From Lithospermum erythrorhizon (Eukaryota; Streptophyta; Magnoliopsida; Boraginales; Boraginaceae), in the NCBI GenBank assembly GCA_019722365.1, contig JADFUC010001979.1, forward strand, positions 1 to 64,000: DNA of 64,000 nucleotides. Direction: 5' to 3'. The notes beneath the pieces were generated by a model. The model worked only from the letters and a program-made list of their open reading frames with translations, was not told the DNA's origin and searched no databases. Numbering within the stretch: the stretch's first letter is position 1; the number at the start of each line of letters is the position of its first letter. The position numbers were made by a program, and so were the translations under genes. Shown here one piece after another: positions 49,765-62,199 of the stretch.

Positions 49765-51213
49765 TCAGGGGAAAGACTGATATGGTGGCTGTGCATGTGC
49801 AGCATCCATTACCACCAACTCATCAAAACTCAATTCGCGGTGCATATCGTTAGGCGTAGGCCTGGAAGATTCGCATTTGGGAGCAATCTTTTCCCCATGC
49901 CAAGAACAAATAATGTCCTTGAGAGATGGCCTAACCTCTTCCTCAACAAAGTTAGTATACTCAATGCTGTCCCCAGAAACCTTACAGAATTTCACAACTG
50001 CGACTTCAGACGCCACCTTGAACACCTCACTAGTTACCAATAGCCTCCCTTTCCTCCCCTCAGAAGGACCTTGAAGTTTCAGCTTGGCTCCATTGATTCT
50101 AGCCACCCTGAAATTCAACCTCCTAGCCATTAATTGAATCTTCGCCATAATTATTGTAGCCGAACACCTTGATGTAAATGTAGTTTCGGTCTTCTTCTTG
50201 TTCTCAAACAAGGCAGACAGATCAACACCAGAAGACATTGATGAAATAAACTCAAATGCATTCAACAGGGCCGGAGAAGAAGGCGATTTGATCATTCCAG
50301 GGGACCTCATTCCAGGAGATCTCATCATCCCACGCCTGATTTCTGGAGAAGGTCCATACCTATGAAACATCATATGATGATCTTCAATAGAAAATGCATC
50401 TGGCATTTCAAAATCTTTCCTAAACCATGGATCGCTTATAATTTCATTCATGGTGACTCTTTTCTCAGGGATTGGAACTAATATCTTCGAAATTAAACGT
50501 TTAGATTCAGTGGAAAACCAGGGTGGAAACTTATAATCACATTTGATAACTTTTCTATACATTTTTATTAGACTGTCAGCTTGAAATGGTAAAAATCCTG
50601 CAAGAAGAACATATAATATGATCCCACATGACCAAATATCAGCCAATGTGCCATCATATCCCTTGTTCCTTAAAACCTCCGGGGCAATATATGCAGGAGT
50701 CCCACATTGAGTCTTAAGTAGGCCATCATTCGCCAATTGTTCAGGCAGGGCTGATAACCCGAAATCTGAAACTTTCAACTTCTGGCTCTCATCCAGGAGA
50801 AGATTTTCAGGTTTTAGGTCCCTATGAATAACTCCATTGCTATGACAAAAATCAACAGCACTGATCAACTGCTGGAAATATTTTCGAGCCGCGGTTTCAG
50901 TGAGCCGGCCTTTCGCTACTTTAGCGAAAAGCTCCCCTCCTTTGACATATTCCATTACAAGGAAAATCTTGGTTTTTGTTGCCATTACTTCTTTGAGCTC
51001 CACAATGTGTGGATGTCGAACTAGTTTCATAACTGAGATTTCCCTTGTAATTTGTTCCATCATTTCTGAACATTTTACTTGATCTTTCTTTATCACTTTG
51101 ATTGCTACTTTTTCACCTGTTGTGATATGCTCTGCAACATGAACTTTAGCAAATGTGCCTTTGCCTAATAGCGCCCCAGTTTTATATTTTCCAAGAAGTA
51201 TTTTTTTCTCCAT
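49765..51213 (-). CDS. CIPK: CBL-interacting protein kinase (CIPK5/CIPK25-like)
   Basis: Ser/Thr kinase of the SnRK3 family, activated by calcineurin-B-like Ca2+ sensors. One exon, 482 aa; the intronless state fits the intron-free CIPK clade. Kinase domain ~10-265: glycine loop GKGTFAKV, catalytic Lys39, HRD at 130-132 ([10 protein letters not shown]), DFG at 150-152, activation loop ending [13 protein letters not shown] motif at 318-320 ([19 protein letters not shown]), where CBL binds and autoinhibition is relieved, then a PPI-type domain ([32 protein letters not shown]). From memory, the NAF and C-terminal wording is closest to Arabidopsis CIPK25/CIPK5. The linker before NAF carries an unusual Met/Ser/Pro repeat ([16 protein letters not shown]), and about 35 residues extend past SWHGE. 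All catalytic residues are present. Confidence 0.95.
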   Translation of the reverse strand: MEKKILLGKYKTGALLGKGTFAKVHVAEHITTGEKVAIKVIKKDQVKCSEMMEQITREISVMKLVRHPHIVELKEVMATKTKIFLVMEYVKGGELFAKVAKGRLTETAARKYFQQLISAVDFCHSNGVIHRDLKPENLLLDESQKLKVSDFGLSALPEQLANDGLLKTQCGTPAYIAPEVLRNKGYDGTLADIWSCGIILYVLLAGFLPFQADSLIKMYRKVIKCDYKFPPWFSTESKRLISKILVPIPEKRVTMNEIISDPWFRKDFEMPDAFSIEDHHMMFHRYGPSPEIRRGMMRSPGMRSPGMIKSPSSPALLNAFEFISSMSSGVDLSALFENKKKTETTFTSRCSATIIMAKIQLMARRLNFRVARINGAKLKLQGPSEGRKGRLLVTSEVFKVASEVAVVKFCKVSGDSIEYTNFVEEEVRPSLKDIICSWHGEKIAPKCESSRPTPNDMHRELSFDELVVMDAAHAQPPYQSFP

Positions 51214-51474
51214 TAAAAAAATCTTGATAAACTGAATGTTAGAGTTGAATCAATATTTGCTACTAACCCTTTTCTGAAAAATAAATATGGGTTCTGAAAC
51301 TTGAATTTGTTAGTGAAATTAGTGCAACAATGTTGAATAAAGGAAACAAAGTTTGGTGAATTCTATAGATTTTGCTGGTTGTTAATGAACTTAAAATGGA
51401 CATAACAAGTTAAAAATTATGAAAATCCTTTCGGATATATGAAATGAGGGTGATAATTTGATCCAAATTGATGT

Positions 51475-51486
51475 GTTATATATAGA
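51475..51486 (-). promoter_or_regulatory. Probable TATA box of the CIPK gene
   Basis: CTATATATAAC on the minus strand, about 265 bases before the start codon. It would imply a leader of roughly 230 nt. A good consensus, but AT-rich surroundings make chance matches possible. Confidence 0.45.
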
Positions 51487-51499
51487 AAACTGCTTACAA

Positions 51500-53840
51500 T
51501 ATCAACTTAAGACATGGGAATTATTAATTTTATTTTTGTAAGTTGCACGCAATGATGTGTTGTCCTCCCAGGATATTCAACTAATTTTATTATGATATTT
51601 TATTCCAATAGAAAAGTCATAATACGGAGTAAAGTTTGAAATAATTGGATAAAATGTAGTTCTCACCTTTTCATGACAACATAAGGTCACTATTTTATCA
51701 TTGCAACAAGTTACGTATTTGGTAAAATAGTCTTGTTGTACTACATAATACATATGTCATATGTGGCAATGACGACTTTCAGACAAAACTTTGAAAAATT
51801 CGTAATTCATTTTCAAAGTTACAGATCATATATCTTAATATCAAATTAATTAATATGTTGCATATTACATTTCGACCTGTTTCTTGCATTTGACTTTCAG
51901 TATAAAAAGATGATATGAAATTGATCTAAACAAAATAGAAGGTGATGACATGTTCCAACTGATCTGAGGGTTATTAGATGATGACGTTAATAAGCATCCG
52001 CGCATTTCAGAGCATCTATATAATTATTTCAAGGTCCACGTAAAGTCTTATATATACTTCCTCTCTAAAAGTCTTTTATATCATCCTCTATATATTCTTA
52101 TTTGGAATTTTGGATCATACATTTTTATAGGTTGATGACTTGTTCACTAACATTATTTCAACTACATGAGCCAAATGTCATAACTTGTTAGGTACTTAGG
52201 TGATGTATGTCGATATATATAGTTTTACGAAAATGAAACCATACAATAATTTCAAAATCGAGTGTCATTATAGATATAGTCTTCCATTTGGATAACGATG
52301 TGGTGCCCACTAATGGCTTTAATATTTAAAAAATTGGAGAACAAGATTAAGGGAATAACTCATTAGTGGTAACTTAATTTAATGACATATATCCTTAATT
52401 CCTGCATGTAGCTTCTAATAATCTTAGAAAATAAAATAGGATGTCGTCTATTTATGTTGTGTTGCCTGCAAAAATAGATTACAAAAACGTTTCTATTCCG
52501 GCCATGTATGGATAACAACTTATCCTTCCATCTTTCGGCTGATGAAATATGTCTTATTAGTGCCCTTCAATAATAAAATAAAATAGAAAACCTAGTGTAG
52601 TTCAGGACCAAATTTAGTTCACAATGCTCATAATATAGATGCTACGGAGTAATATGTATGTATTCCTCCATAATTAAAAGATTATCAATTTTTGAATTTT
52701 GATGGTTGACATAATTAATTATGAAGTCAAATATTTTATTATATTTTCATATTTGATAACTTTGATATATTTTAATACTAATAATATGAGAATTTTAATT
52801 ATGTGAATCAATTAAGATTGTAGAATTTATTAATTTTGTTCAATTGGACATACTCCTCCGATTTTTTTACTTGTCGCCCTGTGACTTTTGCACAACTGCT
52901 ACGAAAAGAAAGAAGCTCAAAATAAAATGAAAAATATGTAATGTCAATTAATTGAAACTATATCATTTGGCCGTTAACAAGTTCAATATAAAAGTAGTAA
53001 AAATAATAAAATATAAAAATTATAATTTATTACGCTAGAAGAACAACTATTTCTAAACAAAAAAATTCATGATAACGACATCCAAAAAAAGCTAGTGTGA
53101 GTATATAATGTGCTTATCGCTATATCCTCAATTGGCCCAAGATTGACACCATCAATTAAACGGACCGAGATATAAATGAACGTGTTCGATCTTGCTCAGG
53201 CCTAATATCTCCATGAGAGAGACATAGTATAGTTCCTAATAGTTGAATTCATTACTGTCCACTTGTCCAGGCCTAATACCCTAGTCAAGTTATGAATGAG
53301 AAATAAGCCCAACTTATTACTGTATTAGTGTATTAATCTTGCTTTGCCAATAATAATACTCCTTCATCTCAACACTTATCTCTCAGAATGGAAGTGATAG
53401 ACTGATATATAGTATAATCATATTTGAATCAATAATTGACAATGTTGTGATTATATATGATGTAAATTTAGCATACTTAAATAAACGCCACTCCAGCTTA
53501 GCTTGTAAGTAATATTATGCTGAAAATTGTGAGCAAGAAGGGCAAGTAATATCCCGTGTTATGGTATGTAAAAGATTTTATATAAAAACCTTGAATTTGT
53601 GATAAAAAAGTGAAGTGACATATGGTCAATCAAATCCCAAATATTACTGAAAATTAGGGATATGAAAGAAGCCTTTCATATCTTAATTGTCAAACAACTC
53701 GCTTTCTTTAGTACTTGAAATAGTGTTGAATTAGGTATTTATAACTTACCAAAAATAAATAATGACTCATCACATACACATACAATGTTACACATGGAAG
53801 GGTTGGTGGTGAGGATAGTAAATTATCATGATTGCACAAA
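51500..53840. other. AT-rich intergenic DNA
   Basis: No gene seen. A single Stowaway-type end (ACTCCTCCGATTTTTTTACT near 52,854) lacks a partner end. Confidence 0.4.
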
Positions 53841-53842
53841 GA

Positions 53843-53888
53843 CTAAATGTGCGAGTTTGGATCGTCTAAATGTGCGAGTTTGGATCGT
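53843..53888. repeat. 23-bp tandem duplication
   Basis: Two identical adjacent copies of a unit beginning CTAAATGTGCGAGTTTGGAT. The surrounding small open frame (53,785-53,997) is not recognisable. Confidence 0.85.
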
Positions 53889-54099
53889 ATATTATGTTAC
53901 ATATAACCATTTTTTTGGATCGTATATTATTATAATTATGAATATAACGGTAAATAAAAGAAAAAGATGCAGTAAAATAATAGATAAAGGAGCATAAATA
54001 TTATTTTATTGATCTCAGAATTGTGTTTGTATATAATATAATAAAGTTATTTATTTATAAGTGCCCAATATATATCATACAACGTAATTACTTCTAAAT

Positions 54100-54388
54100 A
54101 AAGAACTCATGCTTAAATAACGTAATAGCCTTCCTAATCAATTCATCTCCTTTTCAAGGACATCCACAATATTTCAGAATACTCCCTCTCTACGCTCTTA
54201 ATCAACAAGCATTACGCTTCATTAAAACTTTACTGTGAAAAACCCTCATGATAAAAATCGAAAGGGAATGAAAAAGAGCTAAATATTCTTAACACACGCT
54301 ATAATGCCAAGCCATTAAAACCTTATCGCGAAACCCATTTTACAAAATCTTAATCGCGAAAAAGAGTAACGTATTAACTCTCCTCACG
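54100..54388 (-). mobile_element. Polypurine tract and 3' LTR portion of a copia relic
   Basis: On the minus strand GTGAGGAGAGTTAATACG is followed by TTACTCTTTTTCGCG, then TAAGATTTTG, GGGTTTCGCGATAAGG and TTTTAATGGC. This wording is typical of one common plant copia lineage in which GGGGGAGTAATACG leads into a LTR with repeated GGTTTT-type phrases. The far LTR edge was not found. Confidence 0.55.
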
Positions 54389-55110
54389 ACCACATCACTG
54401 ACATCATTTAATTGGATGCATTCTATACTTCCGGATAACCTTTCAAATGCCGAGGTCTCGACGTGATTTAGTGAATATATCATGTAGATTATCACAGCAT
54501 CGAATTTGTTGGTAAATCGATTTCACCATATCAAGCCTCAAGATCGCCGGGTGGTATGACACCAATATATTTTGCTCAATCTCCTCCTTTCGATATGTCA
54601 TTCATTTAACCGCGTTAGCGCTACGTACAATTATCGCCACAAAGATTGTCGCGACCAAATTTCATGATAAATCATGCTACGATCTCATTAACATTCCTCA
54701 ATCAAACGATTCACAACTTTTTCGCATTTCAAGATTTCTCAGTGGGGACGTATGTCAGCCGATATAGTTTGTTTCATACATAATCATGAAATACGCCACT
54801 ACTAATAAATGAACACCATATATGATCTTCCAATATAGATCATATATATCATATTCAGATAATCAATCATGTATAAATTGAATATATTCATACATTTAAC
54901 TTCATTTCAATGCATTCGTGTTGATATTTCCTCCTTATATATGATACTTCATGATCAAATAATTCTTTTTGTACTTTCTCTTGGCATTAATGAGCCATTG
55001 TTCATATCTGGTGATATTATAATCATGTGCATCGAATGCGTGACTTATCAACTAGATTTCATCTCAAATTCCTTCTTCAAGAAGTTTTACAACTCTTGGA
55101 AAGCTCTTCA
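54389..55110 (-). pseudogene. Ty1/copia RT and C-terminal polyprotein relic
   Basis: Minus-strand landmarks: FLKKEFEMK at 55,047-55,073 (the RT palm/thumb segment that normally continues into DLG) and, closer to the 3' end, a DNLHDIFTKS-like string at 54,459-54,492 (the usual ADIFTKAL box). Between them the frame is broken by many stops, and the length is shorter than in an intact element. Separate from the copia copies at 9-11 kb. Confidence 0.6.
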
Positions 55111-55259
55111 TGAGTTCCAATAACGCTAGTTTCATAAACTTTTCTCCCGGAGTATTTACATGTAAGTATTAATGTCATATAAGATCATTTGTGTAACCAT
55201 CTTTGGTCAAATAATTACTGTAATAAAGCTGACATCCGCTAACAAGATGAAATCAATAT

Positions 55260-55620
55260 TTGCATAACGGCTAGTTACCGACGCCCGTTTCACGGAGCGG
55301 ATGTCAAATAAGGCGCAAGGAATTCAACTATTTAATCGACGCCCTTTTACCTCGGGACGCCGCCTACGCTTAACTTAACCACCACCACGGTGCCGAACGC
55401 CGACCGAACGTCCACCGAATCCGTAGAATCTAATCGCAGCGGACGGCTTGTTAAAACCCTACCACCCCACCCTTATTGCAAAGCCGGGCCAACGGTTCTG
55501 GGCTCAATCTAACGCGGGCTTCAACCCAAACGACTAACGAAGCCTGATTAATTAATCCGGCCCAATCAACTCCGGCCCACTTGCCACGCCTACGCCAGTG
55601 ACATTAGGCAAAAACTTGAC
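55260..55620 (-). repeat. GC-rich dispersed repeat, copy B
   Basis: The reverse complement of this segment aligns by eye with 6,220-6,620 (landmarks listed under copy A). Its CpG-rich composition stands out against AT-rich flanks. No reading frame of note. Confidence 0.5.
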
Positions 55621-57413
55621 TTGAACTCGGAGTTGGATTTGTTTCTAGTATCTGGAGGCTTAAAGTCATAACGCCCCTGGCAGCTAACCACATTATTTCT
55701 CTTGGCGGCCCCGATTTGTGAAGCTTTTGGAATTCCCAATCCGTAGTCGGAGCGGGTCTTTCTGTGTCGAGTCAATGGTGCTAAGAATCCATTGTACTCG
55801 CGTAGATTGACTGGCCCCAATCTCCCTAAACTCCGGTTCGCCGTTCAAAGAAGCGAACCATCGATGAACCCATATTCGACGCACTGCAGAGAGAGTTTCA
55901 TGGAAATCTAATTCATTCTTTGTAGTTTTGGCCGGTAAGTTTAACTAAACAAATAATATCACGTGGGTTGTCATCGAACTAAGTAATGTGGGGACGGTGG
56001 TCAACGCTACCGTAGATCATCGCGTCGGATCACCACAGCCGGGATGTCGGGTCACGGGTCAGCACCGTGGGTCAGCTTCATGTTATGCTGTTTAAGATAA
56101 AAGAGGGACGGTAGTATTTTCGTGATCGAAAGTGCGCGATACAAATCGGCGGTGATACTTAATCTAGATACAATTTGCTCCTTACGTGAGCAGCAACCAA
56201 CAAATTAGTTGAGCTCTCTTAGGCAACACAAAGATTATACAAAATTAGTGTGTTGTCGGGTCAGGATCAAAGAAGAAGCGGAAAAAATTGAAATCGCTAT
56301 GCTAATTTTTCTACCAGTAATACCACGCGTTAATAATTAACTTTATCGAATACAATATAATTACACAAATATATATACTTTAATACCCTAATGAACCTAC
56401 TCAACTATTATCCTATACAACATACTAATTTTAATATACATATCCGTCGACACCATTAAAATAGTACGAGAAGATAGTAGATGCAGCATAAGAAGAAATG
56501 GTTGTTAGTTCTACAGTTCGGCCAAACCATAATAAAACCTGCCAGATATAAATAAAGAATATAATAGGCAGTGGGCACGCACTGGCTGGGCATGCAGAAC
56601 CCTTCAATGTTTATTATTTTGCCAGTAAATGGGATCAGGTAAATGCAACTTTGCGCGTTAGAAATGCCAATATACTTAATGATGTTCAACAACAAGTCAA
56701 CAAGAACTCTTTTTCTCCTCCACATAAAATTCAATTCCACATTTATAGTAACTAAGTAGCTCACCTGTTTTAACTTTTATATATTTCGAATATAGTTACA
56801 AAAATGTGTCTTTTATATATGAAAAAATCCGATGTAAAAAATCTAAAATATTAAGTGCGTGTATTCAATATTTCGTCACACTTGTTTTATAATATGTGTT
56901 TTATTTGACCACACATCTTTCACGAAATTTCATAATTAGTAAATAAGCGCAACTCTAATGAACCTACAAATAATAAATAATTTCGACTTAGCTTGACTGA
57001 AATAAAAAGTAGGGATTGGTTCATCGAAAAATTAATAAATGAGGTTCAGCTTCATTGACATAAGGTTTGGCGTGCTAGATGATGACCTTTCTAGATGCAA
57101 AAGTAGCAAAACCAGTTTAGTTTTTATCTTATTTCATTTTAATTTAACCAAAATGATAAATAAATAAAATATTAAAAAGTATCCGCATATGATGAATAGC
57201 TTATCGTAGCAATCGAAATTTCGAACTACCCCTACTTAAATGCTACTCGAATTTATGACACTCTAAGTCCCCAACTACACGTAGCTAAATTCGGTAGCCA
57301 AATTAACTATCTCCCACCCACCATCTCCCCTTTCAATTTTCCCAATAAATATTGACATCTCATTGCCATATCCATCTCCATTCACTCTTCCCTGAAAACA
57401 AGAAAAAAAAATT
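55621..57413. other. Non-coding DNA upstream of the ketoacyl-CoA synthase
   Basis: GC-richer repeat-like sequence to about 56,200, then AT-rich DNA to the KCS start. Overlapping minus-strand frames at 55,590-55,884 and 56,456-56,764 are not recognisable. The KCS promoter should lie in the last few hundred bases; no clear TATA box was assigned. Confidence 0.35.
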
Positions 57414-60400
57414 ATGTCCAACATGGCCGGAGAGCAACATCTCTTGTCAACCGAAATAGTCAACCGAGGTATCGAGTCATCCGGTCCGGACGCTGGCTCG
57501 TTAACCTTTTCGGTCCGTGTTCGACGACGATTGCCCGATTTCGTGCAATCTGTTAACCTTAAGTATGTGAAATTGGGGTACCATTACTTGATAAATCATG
57601 GGATTTATTTGGCTACAATTCCATTGCTTGTGCTTGTGTTTAGTGCTGAGGTGGGGAGTTTAAGTAGGGAGGAGTTGTGGAGGAAGATTTGGGACAGCAC
57701 TACTCGTTATGATCTTGCTACGGTGCTTGCTTTTCTTGGTGTTTTTGTCTTCACTCTCTCGGTGTATTTCATGTCAAGGCCTAGGCCTATTTATCTCCTT
57801 GATTTTGCATGTTTCAAGCCGGATGATGAGCTTAAGGTACGTGCAACTTTCAACTTCAATAGATACTACTATAACCTAAACATACTCTTGAGTATTATTA
57901 GAAAACACATTGTATGAATACATTGTGGATTGCATGTTTTTATAAATTATTAGTTTATAGTTTAAAGTAAAAACATGTGTCATGATTACATAGTGTTATA
58001 GAGATTCCAGTATAGTGTAACATAAGATCCGATCCGGATTCGTATTTTCTGTGTCTTTCATTTTGCTTCATACAATTAATAGTAATGAAAAATTAAATGC
58101 ATAGAGCATGCATGCTCGAAAATCATTACTTGTGTTATGTTGATTGCTAGTTTTTTTTAGTTTAGAGATTATATAAAAAAAGGTTGAAATCCTCTATATC
58201 GACCTTATGCATGAAAATGTTAGGACTCATTAGCACTCAAGCTCTTTATTATGCTTCGGCAATTAGAGATTATATAAGAGAACATTATTAGTCTTGTAGA
58301 ATATTTTATGGACTATAATAAGTACTACCTAAATTAGTCTTGTATTTTTATTTTGATTGAAAGTAGAAGCATGAATAAAATAATTAGAATTATTAAGGAT
58401 CAATTTTTATTTTTTAAATGTCTCGAAAATTAATATGCTCAAAAGTAAAAGAATACATAGTACTAAAAAAATAGGCTCTCCAGCAAGAAACACCACTTGG
58501 ACAGTTGGTGTATGTTTAAACTTGGAGGCTCTTCAGCTGTCTTGCTAGATTGCTGTCAATTGGGGTATGAAGTATCTTCTGAGTTTTATGTTTTTCCTTT
58601 GTCAAGTATTTAGGCTATGTTTGTTTAATGGGAAAACTCGATTGCTTGTTTCATCTGTAATAATACTCCTTTAAGCAATTATTTAAATTCATACTCCGTA
58701 TGTCCTATTGTCCAAAACAAATACTGATGACTATTAAGGCCGGGTTTTAACCATGTACATTAATGATTTAGGTGACAAAAGATCAATTCATTGAGCATGC
58801 TCGGAAATCAGGAAAATTCGAAGAGCCGAGTCTAGAATTCATGAAAAGAATTGTAGACTCGTCCGGGATGGGGGACGAGACATACGTCCCCCGATCCATT
58901 GCAGCCCCGGAGAATACCGCCACTATGAAAGAGGGCCGAAACGAGGCATCCACGGTCATGTTTGGAGCCCTAGACGAGCTCTTCGAAAAGTCACGAATCC
59001 GCCCCAAGGATGTAGGAATCCTAGTCGTAAATTGCAGCATTTTTAATCCAACTCCTTCGCTTTCGGCCATGATAATTAATCACTACAAGATGAGGGGGAA
59101 TATATTGAGTTTCAACTTAGGTGGAATGGGTTGTAGTGCTGGGATAATTGGATTGGATTTGGCACGTGACATGTTACAAGCGAACCCTAATAACTATGCG
59201 GTTGTTGTTAGTACTGAAATGGTTGCGTATAATTGGTACCCTGGAAAGGAACGGTCTATGCTTATTCCCAATTGCTTCTTCCGGATGGGTTGCTCCGCTG
59301 TGCTTCTGTCGAATCGCCGCCGTGACTATAGGCGTGCAAAGTATAGGCTTGAGCATATTGTTCGTACTCACAAAGGTGCTGATGACCGGAGTTTCAGGTT
59401 AGTTTTTACAAGTGAACGAATATGTATGTAATCAATAATTTAAATTTTCATCTCCAATTTACAACAAGTAGTGAAGATTTTAATCATTGAAAATGTAAAA
59501 TATATGAATTTTTAGAGATGAAGTTTGGATTTATATTTCAAATAGTTCCTAACAACACACTTATTTTACAAATCATCATAAAAAATCTTACAACACGTAT
59601 TTAACCAAGATCTGGGAACAGTGACTTGGTCTTAGTAAGTGACATGTGACAACTGTTATGGCAATAACATCGGCCATATATATTGGTCCATTTGTTTAAT
59701 TGTTTCACTACGTTGCAATTATGACACCATTTAATATTCTATCTAAAACATGTACGTCTCAACAATTTGGGTTATCTAAGGAGGCAGATAATGGTCCTAC
59801 ACAACTATCCCCTACTCTCAGCAATTAAATGAGACTTATTACTACGTATTATTTATTAACTTTTATTATGAGTGCTAGCAAGTTAGCTTAGCCACCATAT
59901 CTAACAACTAAGAAACTGTTACATAGGCCAACTTATCATGTGCTATTTTATTGATTTGATTAGGAGTGTTTATCAAGAAGAGGACAGCCAAAAATTCAAG
60001 GGCTTAAGAATCAGCAAGGACTTGGCTGAAATCGGAGGCGACGCCTTGAAGACCAACATCACAACTCTTGGACCACTAGTCCTCCCCTTCTCCGAACAAC
60101 TAATCTTTTTTGCAACATTGATCTGGCGCCACATGTTTGGTGGCGGTTCTAAAGGCGATCAAGCACCGACACATCCTAAGCCATATATCCCTGATTACAA
60201 ACTGGCATTCGAGCATTTCTGTGTGCACGCAGCTAGCAAGACTGTTCTGAATGAGCTACAGAGGAACTTGGAGTTGAGTGAGAAGAACATGGAACCTTCC
60301 AGGGCTACATTGCATCGGTTTGGAAATATTTCTAGTAGCAGCATTTGGTACGAGTTGGCTTACCTTGAAGCTAAGGAAAAGGTTAAGAGAGGTGATCGGA

Positions 60401-60540
60401 TTTGGCAACTCACTTTCGGGTCTGGTTTTAAATGCAACAGTGCAGTTTGGAAGTCTGTTCGTCGTGTTAAACGCCCTTCCAGGAACAATCCTTGGCTTGA
60501 TTGTCTTGAGAGGTACAATGTTGGATGCAGGGGAATTTAG
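57414..60540 (+). CDS. KCS: 3-ketoacyl-CoA synthase (very-long-chain fatty acid elongase)
   Basis: Condensing enzyme of the ER elongase complex: joins malonyl-CoA to an acyl-CoA to make very-long-chain fatty acids for cuticular wax, suberin or sphingolipids. Three exons: 57414-57836, 58772-59397 and 59964-60540, giving 541 aa, slightly longer than most. Two N-terminal membrane segments (~62-80 and ~101-119) precede the FAE1/thiolase-fold domain. The catalytic triad is present: Cys262 in [10 protein letters not shown], His438 in AFEHFCVHA and Asn471 in [10 protein letters not shown]. Closest in wording, from memory, to the KCS4/KCS9/KCS11 group. Oddities: HAASK where the family has HAGGR, and an insertion ([13 protein letters not shown]) before KPYIPD. 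The ATG at 57,423 is an alternative start three codons in. Substrate chain length cannot be read from sequence. Confidence 0.93.
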
Positions 60541-61150
60541 AGTGATCAACCCCCTAATTGCTTTTAAATTTTGTCAGCTCGTTATTCCTAAATTAGTAGG
60601 ATAATGCTTGATTTCATTTTTGTTCTTTCGTTCTCCATAATAAATTCCAACTTGTTTATTGCAGGTACCCTCAGCAAGAGATATAATCTGTTACATATGC
60701 CCAGCATTGTTACTCTAAATTTTTTAGGGAAGAAGAGCAGAATGAAAAATAACTGAAGACTGCTCTTTTTGGATAGCATGCGGGCATTTATTGTTTGTTT
60801 GCTCAAGATTGGAAAATACTTCAGTAACCAATCAATTAGCAAAAGGAGGAGAAATGCCACTTAAACTAAATAGTGAAATGGTTATGTTTTTAGTACTGCA
60901 CTTTATTGTTTATGTTTGTGAAATGCCCCAAACTTATTATGTTTCATGATATAATATAATAGATTTGTGTAACTCATATGTAACGAGTGGATGGGTTGTA
61001 ACAAGTTAATGCTGTCATTGTTTACCTATTATGGAGTATTAATCATGTATGGTAGTTATATGAATAACTTGCTTTAATAAATCATCCAACTATGGATACA
61101 AATTGTTGATGCAAGACTTAAGGTGTAATAAAATCAGTTGATACCATATC
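60541..61150. other. 3' flank of the ketoacyl-CoA synthase gene
   Basis: Probable 3' UTR followed by AT-rich DNA. No gene seen. Confidence 0.4.
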
Positions 61151-62101
61151 AATTGTTCTAGATAAAAGATGGATTCGCGTGCTGTCGATACTGTTGTTCT
61201 TCACGCGTGGGGAGAAAGAACATTGTTCATCCTTTTTTTAAAAGCTACATAAATTAATCTTTCGATTATTTAATAAAATTTCCGAAATAATATTTTGGTG
61301 ACCCGACTTCGGGGATAGGGTGCTAAATTAATAATTCGTGATTTTTCTTCATTCCTTTTCTTTTAAATTGCTCATTGCGTAGAAACTCGATAAATTAATA
61401 CTCGATTATTTAATAAACTCTCTAAGCAGTCCCGACTCGAACTCGATAAATTAATAAAATACTACAAATTAGTACTTGATTATTTAATATTTCTACAATA
61501 TAATATTTTAGTAGGTTCATTTCGGCGTAGGGTCTTTAAATTAATAATTTGTCTTTGTTTAGATTCCGCTTTTTTTTGGCAACTATCGGCTATAGTAGAC
61601 ACTCGATTGTTGATAAACTCTAAGATAATATTTTTAGCGCGTCCGACTCGAGAAAAGGCGGATGTCGATTGCACGGAAGCTTGATCCATCCCCGGTTCTT
61701 TGTTCATCTCCGTGCTCACTTTATTTGGCTTTTTTCTTTTTTAGAACTTTTTTTTGGCTTCGATTATTTAATAACGTACCAAGATACCGACTAAAGAGAT
61801 ATGGTGCTAAATTAATAATTCATATTTTTGTTCCTTTTTTTTCATTTTTTATTTCTTTTTTTACTTGCCAATTATCAAACACATGTAGAAACTCGTTAAA
61901 TTAATATTCGATCCTTTAATAAACTCTCTCAAATAATATGTTTGGTTAGTCGACTCGGGGTACGGTGCTTGGTTTATTGTTTTATTCGGACAGGGATAAA
62001 AATTCGATTATTTAATAAAACTCTACAAAATAATATTTTGGTAGTCGATACCGACTCGAAGATAGGTGCTAAATTAATAATGCGTCCTTTTCTTCGTTCA
62101 T

Positions 62102-62199
<98 letters not shown>

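Noticed and set aside
49603..50043. 146-aa plus-strand open frame
   Set aside because: It is antisense to the CIPK C-terminal region and has no recognisable features.
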